Source of the DNA: Planctomycetota bacterium
GTDB taxonomy: Bacteria; Planctomycetota; UBA1135; UBA2386
Length of the DNA stretch: 6,388 bases
Direction of reading: 5' to 3'
Assembly (NCBI GenBank): GCA_003235605.1
Contig: QJVU01000467.1
Span: 1-6,388 of the forward strand
This document shows positions 1 through 6,300 of this stretch, piece by piece; position 1 is the first letter of the stretch, and each line of letters begins with the position of its first letter. The notes beneath the pieces were generated by a model. The model was not told where the DNA came from. It worked only from the letters and a program-made list of their open reading frames with translations, and did no database searches. The position numbers were made by a program, and so were the translations under genes.

Positions 1-1019
1 CCCAGGAGGGAGACGGCACACCCTGCGGCGGCTACTACACCCAGGAGCAGATCCGCGAGATCGTCGCCTACGCTCGCGAGCGCTTCATCACGATCGTCCC
101 GGAGATCGAGATGCCGGGCCATGCCCAGGCTGCGATCGCGGCCTATCCGGAGCTCGGCAACACCACGGAGCACCTCGAGGTGCGCACCCGCTGGGGGATC
201 AGTCCCAACGTCTACAACGTCGACGACCGGACCTTCGCCTTTCTGGAGGATGTCCTGACCGAGGTGATCGATCTGTTCCCCGGTGAGTTCGTCCACGTCG
301 GCGGGGACGAATGTCCCAAGGAACAGTGGAACGCCTCCGAGCCCGCCCGGCTCCGCATGGAGCAGGAGGGACTTGCCAATGCCCAGGAGCTCCAGAGCTG
401 GTTCATGCGGCGCATCGCGACCTTCCTAGCCAAGAAGCAGCGCCGCCTGATCGGCTGGGACGAGATCCTGGAAGGCGGCCTGCCCCCCGACGCCACGGTG
501 ATGGTCTGGCGCAGCTGGGACCATGGGATCAGGGCCATCCAGCAGGGGCACGACATCGTCATGTCCCCCACCACCCACTGCTACTTCGACTACTACCAGG
601 GGGACCCGAAGACGGAGCCCGAGGCCATCGGCGGCTTCCTGCCCCTGGAGAAGGTCTACGCCTTTGAGCCGTTGCCCCCGGGTCTCAGCGAGGCGGAGGG
701 CAAGCACGTGCTGGGAGCCCAGGGCAACCTCTGGACGGAGTACATCGGGAGCTGGGACAAGCTGATGTACATGGCCTTCCCCAGGGCCTGCGCGATGGCG
801 GAGACGACATGGTCACCCCCGGAACGGAAGAACTACGGCGACTTCCTGGCCAGGTGGCGGATCCATGCCAGGCGCCTCCAGGTGCTTGGGGTGAACTACC
901 GGCCGGTGACCGGGGAAGCAGGGGACGCCGGGAAGAGCCGCGACGCCGGAAAGTCCCACGACGCCAGCAAGACCCACGACGCCAGCAAGACCCACGACGG
1001 CAGCAAGCCGGCAGGCTAG
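1..1019 (+). CDS. GH20 beta-N-acetylhexosaminidase, 3' part (5' end outside window)
   Basis: Glycoside hydrolase family 20 enzyme that removes terminal beta-linked GlcNAc or GalNAc from glycans such as chitin oligomers, using substrate-assisted retention. The frame is read from base 3 and gives 338 residues before TAG 1017-1019; the N-terminus lies upstream of the window. Visible family motifs, numbered in this fragment, are GGYYTQEQIREI (9-20), PEIEMPGH (33-40), the catalytic Asp102-Glu103 pair in HVGGDE (bases 306-311), GWDE (151-154), VWRSW (168-172), YFDYYQGD (194-201, substrate-binding Asp and Tyr) and NLWTE (242-246, active-site Trp). The ending, with AMAETTW and a final helix before GVNY, is typical of the end of the GH20 barrel, so the catalytic half is intact. 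An in-frame ATG at 111 lies inside the barrel and is not the true start. Residues 308-338 form an unusual charged repeat tail. Enzymes of this family are usually exported, but any signal peptide would be upstream. The exact substrate cannot be read from sequence. Confidence 0.95.
   Translation, partial: QEGDGTPCGGYYTQEQIREIVAYARERFITIVPEIEMPGHAQAAIAAYPELGNTTEHLEVRTRWGISPNVYNVDDRTFAFLEDVLTEVIDLFPGEFVHVGGDECPKEQWNASEPARLRMEQEGLANAQELQSWFMRRIATFLAKKQRRLIGWDEILEGGLPPDATVMVWRSWDHGIRAIQQGHDIVMSPTTHCYFDYYQGDPKTEPEAIGGFLPLEKVYAFEPLPPGLSEAEGKHVLGAQGNLWTEYIGSWDKLMYMAFPRACAMAETTWSPPERKNYGDFLARWRIHARRLQVLGVNYRPVTGEAGDAGKSRDAGKSHDASKTHDASKTHDGSKPAG
924..1013 (+). repeat. 18-bp in-frame tandem repeat at the 3' end of the GH20 gene
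   Basis: Five consecutive 18-base units start at 924, 942, 960, 978 and 996. They encode the hexapeptides DAGKSR, DAGKSH, DASKTH, DASKTH and DGSKPA. Units 3 and 4 are identical base for base, units 1 and 2 differ at a few positions, and unit 5 degenerates into the stop. The pattern indicates recent duplication by slippage or unequal exchange. The product is a hydrophilic, probably disordered tail rich in Asp, Lys, Ser and His beyond the folded glycosidase domain. Its function is unknown; a flexible spacer is the simplest reading. Confidence 0.9.
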
Positions 1020-1468
1020 GTGCTGGCGGATAGCCCCGCTTTCTCCCGCAAGAGCGCCGCAAGACCTTCGACGTCGTCGGTTCCGATGCGAATGCTGCGA
1101 CCGCGGTGGGTGATGCGCACGCAGTCGAAGCCCCAGAGGTTGTAGGTCCAGCCGCGGAAGGGGACGTAGTGGATGCCCAGGCCGTCGATGAGGCCGGAGC
1201 GGGCGGCCGCGACACCGGAAATGTCGCTGTAGCGGAAGCGGAAGCGGAGCAGGGGGATGGGCCCGTAGCGGAGCTGCAGGGCGTCACCCCGGTCCTCGAT
1301 GGTGAGGGTCGCGAAGCAGAGGGCGACGAGCACGAGAACGGCCGCCATGGTGCCCAGGACCGCCTGGCCGATCAGCGTTACGGAGGGGACCCACGCGGCC
1401 GCGGCGAGGGCCAGGCCCACGAGCATGAGGATGATCCAGAGGAAGCCGCGTTGGGTGTGGGTGTACAT
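1016..1468 (-). CDS. Small membrane protein with bacterial PH-like domain
   Basis: A 150-residue protein of unknown specific function. Residues 8-27 and 31-54 are two hydrophobic segments separated by a short turn (VPSV), predicted to form a membrane hairpin. Residues 56-145 look like a bacterial pleckstrin-homology-like domain: a run of short beta strands (LQLRYGPIPLLRFRFRYSDI), the characteristic Tyr-Ser-Asp-Ile at 80-83, a GW-Y strand turn at 106-109, a CVRITHRGRSIRIGTDD strand pair (116-132), and a closing helix EGLAALLREKAG. Proteins of this layout occur widely as uncharacterised membrane proteins with a cytoplasmic PH-like fold. ATG at 1466-1468 is chosen because the first membrane segment follows at once; no Shine-Dalgarno sequence precedes it. 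Its TAG stop shares CTAG (1016-1019) with the stop of the convergent GH20 gene. It lies downstream of, and on the same strand as, the 523-residue protein gene, but the 196-base gap makes co-transcription uncertain. Confidence 0.88.
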   Translation of the reverse strand: MYTHTQRGFLWIILMLVGLALAAAAWVPSVTLIGQAVLGTMAAVLVLVALCFATLTIEDRGDALQLRYGPIPLLRFRFRYSDISGVAAARSGLIDGLGIHYVPFRGWTYNLWGFDCVRITHRGRSIRIGTDDVEGLAALLREKAGLSAST

Positions 1469-1664
1469 GGCAGTCGGGTTTCGGATGCAGGCACGAGTTC
1501 CGGACAGGGCAGACCAGAGCCGCAGGGCGGCGGAGACAGCCTAACCGCACGATCCCCACCTATTCTCCCGGAACCGAGAAGGACCAAGCCCACCCAGCCC
1601 GTCGTCGTGCCTGTCTTTTCGATGCCACCAGATCGACGGGCAGATCGACGAGCCACGACGTCCG
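1469..1664. other. 196-base intergenic region between two minus-strand genes
   Basis: This stretch holds no convincing gene. The reading frames that cross it are extensions of antisense frames from the neighbouring genes and have no recognisable protein features. It should contain the 3' end of the 523-residue gene transcript and possibly the promoter of the PH-like gene. I see no clear intrinsic terminator. A complementary 7-base pair (CGTCGTG at 1603-1609 and CACGACG at 1654-1660) has a 44-base loop and no adjacent T tract, so it is not convincing. The only distinct structure is the direct repeat at 1629-1650. Confidence 0.7.
1629..1650. repeat. Short direct repeat, 10-bp unit at 12-bp period
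   Basis: CAGATCGACG occurs at 1629-1638 and again at 1641-1650, separated by GG. It lies 14 bases from the stop of the minus-strand 523-residue gene. A 12-bp period is close to one helical turn, so a protein could bind both copies on nearly the same face, but no known operator is recognised. Chance or a duplication remnant is as likely. Confidence 0.5.
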
Positions 1665-3236
1665 TCAGAGCGCCACCGTCTGGCGGGGTCCCTGGACGTG
1701 GAACTCCCGGTCCAACTGCTGGTCGTTGCGCCTGCCGGTGAGCCGATAGCATCCTTCCGGCACGTTCATCTGGGCGGGGCCGCGGTGGACCCATACCTGG
1801 CGGACACGTTCTCCCTCGGGAGCGTCCGGTGGCGGATCGAGCCAGGTCAGCGTGAGCGGGTCCGCCCTGGGCGGGCGAATGCCTCGACTGAAGGCCCCCT
1901 CGACCCGGGGTAGGATCAGCTTCAGGTCGGTGCGGCGGACCAGCCTGCAGGTCACCGCGGCCAGCTGGTCTGCCACGACCTGGACCTCCTGGTCGAAGGA
2001 GGCTTTGCCGTCACCGGTGACCCGCACCCGGTACCTGCCCGGTCGCAGCCAAGCAAGCTCCCAGCCCTGGCTCGTTCTGACCTTGCGCATGTCCAGCGCC
2101 TCGCCGCCCTCCGCGCGGCTCACGTAGATGCTCAGTTCGACGCCCTCCGACTTCGGGTGCAGCAACACGTGCAGTCTGCCGCCGCCGGTTCCCGGACGCA
2201 GATCGATCACCTCGCCGCCGGGTGGCACGAGGATCCGGTCGAAGTGGACCTGAGCGCACGCCCACCCCGGCATGCCGCTGATCCGGAGGTAGGGGATCCA
2301 GGAGCCGGGCGGGATGCCGAGGACCGTGAACTCGAACTGCCGTCGCGGCTGCTCCCACTCCCCCTGGGAGACACCGATCGCCGAGGCGCGGAACGGCCTC
2401 GTGACGAGGCTGAAGTAGTAGTTCCGGACCGGCTCCGGCACGTGGACCCGGACCGTCAGGAAGCCGCGGTTGTTGGCCCAGTTCCTGGCGAGGTCGAAGG
2501 CCACGCTGTCCGCATCGCGGTGCAGTCGCTTCGCATCCAGAAGTACCTGCTGCTGGGTCATGAGGTGCAGGCCATGGAGGCGCACGACGAACTCGTTCTC
2601 GATGGGGTGCTCCAGGACGCAGGCCATGCGGTCTCTCGCGGGGTACATCGCTGCAGAGTGCTCTCCCTTGGTCCTCTGCAGGTGGACGCGCGCGAACTCC
2701 GCCGGGAAGCGGGCCTCGCCATAGTGGATGCTAGCGATCAGGGTGTAGTCAGCGAGCAGCGCGTCGGCAGCGTGGACCGCGGTGACCTCGATCTCGCGCA
2801 GCGGCAACAGCACGCACTCCGGGGCCTGCGGGTCCACCCCGACGAAGGCATACCCTGCCTTGCGGACCGCCCACCCGGCGTAGTGAAGGTCGCGTGGTCG
2901 CGGCACGGTTCCGTCGGTGCGGGAGACCAGGCGGCGGATCAGGTCGCAGTCCTCGTCGAAGAACAGCACCTCGGCACCGTCGATCGGCTCGCCGGCGGGG
3001 TTCCGGACCGTCAGGACATCGGGCATCGACCTGCGATCGGTGTTGGCGGGGGTTTCGGACGGAGCCTCCGCACCCAGCATGCTGCGGTCAACGCGCGCGG
3101 CAGTCCCGGCAGTCGCAGGGCCCTCCCCTGTATCGGCCTCGACGCTCGTCGGCGGCTGGCCCCCCACGACCAACCAACCCGATAGGGCGACCAGCAGCAA
3201 GGCGGCAACGGCGAGCGCCTTCCTCCGAGGGGTCAT
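1665..3236 (-). CDS. Predicted exported or membrane-anchored beta-rich protein, function unknown
   Basis: A 523-residue protein that I do not recognise as a named family. From ATG 3234-3236 it begins MTPRRK, followed by a hydrophobic stretch at residues 7-25, a good N-terminal signal or signal-anchor with positive charge first; no lipobox Cys follows. Residues 26-72 are low complexity (Ala, Thr, Pro, Glu). Residues 74-133 resemble a carboxypeptidase-regulatory-like or transthyretin-like beta domain (GEPIDGAEV, then TDG, ending KAGYAFVG). Another such unit appears to end with LRPGRYRVRV (397-406), and a related PEGCYRL (493-499) lies near the C-terminus. Six cysteines lie in the exported part. 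An upstream ATG at 3315-3317 would add 27 basic residues before the signal, so the shorter start is preferred; neither has a Shine-Dalgarno sequence. It is divergent from the sigma-fusion gene, with 113 bases between starts, suggesting shared regulation. Its beta-domain style resembles the extracytoplasmic part of that fusion, so a role at the same envelope site is plausible but unproven. Confidence 0.85.
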   Translation of the reverse strand: MTPRRKALAVAALLLVALSGWLVVGGQPPTSVEADTGEGPATAGTAARVDRSMLGAEAPSETPANTDRRSMPDVLTVRNPAGEPIDGAEVLFFDEDCDLIRRLVSRTDGTVPRPRDLHYAGWAVRKAGYAFVGVDPQAPECVLLPLREIEVTAVHAADALLADYTLIASIHYGEARFPAEFARVHLQRTKGEHSAAMYPARDRMACVLEHPIENEFVVRLHGLHLMTQQQVLLDAKRLHRDADSVAFDLARNWANNRGFLTVRVHVPEPVRNYYFSLVTRPFRASAIGVSQGEWEQPRRQFEFTVLGIPPGSWIPYLRISGMPGWACAQVHFDRILVPPGGEVIDLRPGTGGGRLHVLLHPKSEGVELSIYVSRAEGGEALDMRKVRTSQGWELAWLRPGRYRVRVTGDGKASFDQEVQVVADQLAAVTCRLVRRTDLKLILPRVEGAFSRGIRPPRADPLTLTWLDPPPDAPEGERVRQVWVHRGPAQMNVPEGCYRLTGRRNDQQLDREFHVQGPRQTVAL

Positions 3237-3349
3237 GACCCCGGAGTCTACGGCACGGTGTCGACGCCCAGGAGGGGCTCGCAGGCAGCGACGGCGTTGG
3301 CCGGGGTTTTCTGTCACACTGGTGGGCCCCTGAACGTCCTGGCCCTGTC
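3237..3349. promoter_or_regulatory. Divergent intergenic region, presumed promoters for both flanking genes
   Basis: These 113 bases separate the divergent starts of the 523-residue protein (leftward) and the sigma-fusion (rightward), so promoters for both are expected here or within the gene starts. No clear housekeeping -35 and -10 pair is visible in either direction. TGAAC at 3331-3335 resembles the -35 of some ECF promoters but is too close to ATG 3350 for a -10 and a leader. No ribosome binding site precedes either start, so weak-SD or leaderless translation is implied. The call rests on gene arrangement rather than on motifs. Confidence 0.4.
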
Positions 3350-6300
3350 ATGACGCCCGAATCCACGCCCATCGCACCGCAAGCGCTCCTGGCCGAGGAG
3401 GACTTCCTCCGCGGCGTGGTGCGTGACCTGATACGCGACCCGGATCGGGTGGATGACGTCGTCCAGCAGACCTGGTTGCAGGCCCTCATCAGGCCGCCGC
3501 GGGCCGGCTTGCGCAGCCTGCGCGGCTTGCGCAGCTGGCTGGCCCGGGTGGCGCGCAACAAGGCGACCGACGAGTTGCGGGCCGCGAAGCGGAGGCAGCT
3601 CCACGAAGAGCTGGCGCAGCCCCGGGAAGGGTTGCCAACGCCCGCGGAGATCCTCGAGCGCGAGGCCGAGCGCCAGAAGGTCGTCGAGGCCGTGCTTTCC
3701 CTGGGGGAGCCGTACCGCACGACGCTGCTGCTGCGCTACTACGACAGCCTGGGCGCGCCGCAGATCGCGGTGCGGATGCAGGTGACCGCGGCGGCGGTGC
3801 GCACGCGGATCAGCCGCGGCCTGGAGATGCTGCGGGTCAAGCTGGACGAAAGCCACGGCGGCAACCGCGCGGCCTGGATGCTGGCCTTGGCGCCGCTGGT
3901 CGATCCGCGGCACCTGCTGGTGGGTGCAGCCGCGAGCACGGCCGGGTCGAGCGCCGCCGGGTCGAGCGCCGCCGGGTCGAGCGCCGCCGGGTCGAGCGCC
4001 GCCGGGTCGGCCATGTCCACGACGTTCAGCAAAGGGGCTCTTTGGATGACGATGACGACGAACACGCGCCTGCTGGTTGCTGGCGCCGTCCTGCTCGTGG
4101 GCGGCCTGGGATGGGTCGCCTTGGATTGGAGCCTGGGTGGGGATCCCGGCGAGGGCGGCCCGCAGTCCAAGGACAGGGTGGCGGAACGATCTTCCCGCGG
4201 GAACGACGGCCCCGCGGTCCCTGCCGCCCAGGACAGTGCCGCCGCTGCCGCCGAGAGCCAGCGGCAGCGCCTCCTCGAGAACACGCCCTGGCAGCTCGGA
4301 GGGAGGGTCTTCGAGAACCACGGGGCAAGGCTCCGGGGCTTCCGGGTCCGCATCGATGTCTACGAGGGCATGGTGGCGCCCCTGGGCCCTGGAGCGGTCC
4401 TCCCCGACAGCCTCGAACCCATCCTCACCACCGAGGTCATGACCGACGACGACGGTGCTTTCCGCTGGGGTCGAGAGGCACCCAACCGCAACGTCACCAT
4501 CCGCTTCCAGCCGGGGAACGACGAGCACGCCAGGGGCCGGCGGTACCTCGTCCTCACCAAGAACGAGCAGCCGCCGAAGGACACCAGCCTCCGGTTCCCG
4601 CTGCTGGATGGCCTGGTGGAGGGGCGTGTCACCAACGAGGCCGGCCAACCCGTCGCCGGCGCCACCGTGCACTGGTACGTCTACACCAAGACCAGGACCG
4701 ACGAGGCCGGCTACTACAAGCTACGGATGCCCGCGGGTCGGCTGCCGGTGATGTGCCACTCCCCCGGCTACGCAGGCCAGAGCGTCGCCGTGAACATCTT
4801 CCGCGTGGTTCCGGGCGTGACCGGCAGTGGCGGCGTGCCGCTGAAGCATGCGCGCCAGGACTTCGTCCTGAAGAAGGGCTTCCGGATCACCGGTGTCGTC
4901 CAGGACGAGTCCGGCACCCCGATCGCCGGCGCCCGGGTGCACGACTGGCACAACTACTGGCAGCCGACCCGGACGGACGAGGACGGCAGGTTCGAGTTGA
5001 CCCATCTGACCCCTGGTCGGGATCAGTACTCGGTCATTACCCATCACCCGGGCTTCGTGCAGGGGCACGCCTACGTGACGCCGGGCCAGACCGAGGTGAC
5101 GATCACCATGGCCGCGGGAGCCACGTTGTCCGGTCGGGTGACGGACCCCCGAGGCCGACCGGTGGAAGGTGCCCTGGTCTACGCTCGCACCGCAGCCCTC
5201 AACAATGACGAGCCGGATGCGATCTCCGGCGCCGATGGCACGTTCGTGGTGCCGGCCATGCGCTGGGACACGTTTCACGTAGCTGCCCGCAAGCGCGGCT
5301 ACGGCATGGCCATGAAGGAGGTCGCGGTTCCCGAGAAGGGCAATGTGGAGCAGGTGGAGCTGCAGCTCACCGAGACCAACAGGCTTCGGGGCATCGTCAC
5401 CGATCCCGGCGGCCGGCCCCTGGCCAACGTCACCGTGCACTTCAGCCTGGAGGGCGACCTGGACACCAGCCTCGGCTCCGACGTGCGCACCGACCCGGCG
5501 GGTCGCTTCGTGGCTGTCGACCTGCCCGACAGACCGCTGTGTGTCCTGGCCATGCGCAAGGGCTACCAGCGCCGGGAGACCAATGGCCACCGTCCCGGCG
5601 GACCGGAGGTGCGTCTGGTGCTGCAGCCCGAAGCGGCGATTGCCGGCCGCGCCCTGGACGGCAACACCGGCAAGCCGCTGTCCAAGTTCCGGGTGAGGCT
5701 GATCTGGCCGACCCTGCGGGAGGGGGAACACTGCGGCCTGTTCTCCTTCTCCGGCTCGCTGAACGATCCCGGCCACACCTTCGAGGGAAACGAAGGCTGC
5801 TGGCAATTCAACGACGAAGAGTTCTCCGAGGGCGTGATCCTGGCGGTGGCCATCGATGCACCGGGCTACGGCACCCAGATCCTGGATCGGCTCCAGGGGA
5901 CCGCGACACCGGATGCCGATGCCCACGTGGCAAGGCTCTACCCGGAGATGCGGATCACCGGCAGGGTGCAGGACCAGGCCACCGGCCATCCGGTGGGCGG
6001 CGCCAGGGTGGAGATCGCGCCCGAACGGGAACGCGGCTTCGGCTTCTTCGAGACCCGCGGCGACTCGGTCCTGTCCGCTGCCGACGGCAGTTACGAGATC
6101 GAGAACGTCGGTCCCCAGAGCTACCGCATCACCGTGCGGGCGGAGGGCTACCTGCCGGCACGGCTGCGAGGAATCCGCGTGGTTCAGGGCCCAGGCACGC
6201 TCCAACGCAACATCGCCCTGCGCCGCGGCGCCGTGGTCGCCGGCGTTCTCCAGGGGCCTGACAACCGCTGGGCGGCAGGTGTCTCGTTGGTCCTGAAGCC

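Noticed and set aside
1603..1660. Inverted repeat CGTCGTG / CACGACG as a terminator
   Set aside because: The stem is seven bases, the loop is 44 bases and there is no T tract on either strand, so it does not fit an intrinsic terminator.
1106..1741. 211-codon + strand frame across the PH-like gene and the gap
   Set aside because: It is low complexity (Gly, Ala, Glu, Asp) and antisense to a protein with two membrane segments and a PH-like domain.
2157..3185. 342-codon + strand frame across the 523-residue gene
   Set aside because: It lies entirely antisense to a frame with a proper signal sequence and beta-domain motifs, and its own product shows no family features.
3237..3317. Upstream start at 3317 for the 523-residue protein
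   Set aside because: It would place 27 basic residues before the signal sequence and bring the start within 32 bases of the divergent sigma start. ATG 3236 gives a normal signal N-terminus.
3331..3352. TGAAC as an ECF-type -35 element for autoregulation
   Set aside because: It is only 14 bases from the ATG, so a matching -10 would fall inside the coding region; no -10 like sequence is found at the right spacing.
3314..4672. Long open frame of 452 codons on the minus strand opposite the sigma domains
   Set aside because: It is antisense to a frame with clear sigma2 and sigma4 motifs. Its product is rich in Arg, Gly, Ala and Pro, including GGARP repeats that mirror the 15-bp tract, which is usual for antisense frames in GC-rich coding DNA.
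4042..5208. 388-codon + strand frame overlapping the sigma fusion
   Set aside because: It is very rich in Arg, Pro and Gly with no recognisable motif, whereas the overlapping frame has consistent domain repeats and high GC at third positions.
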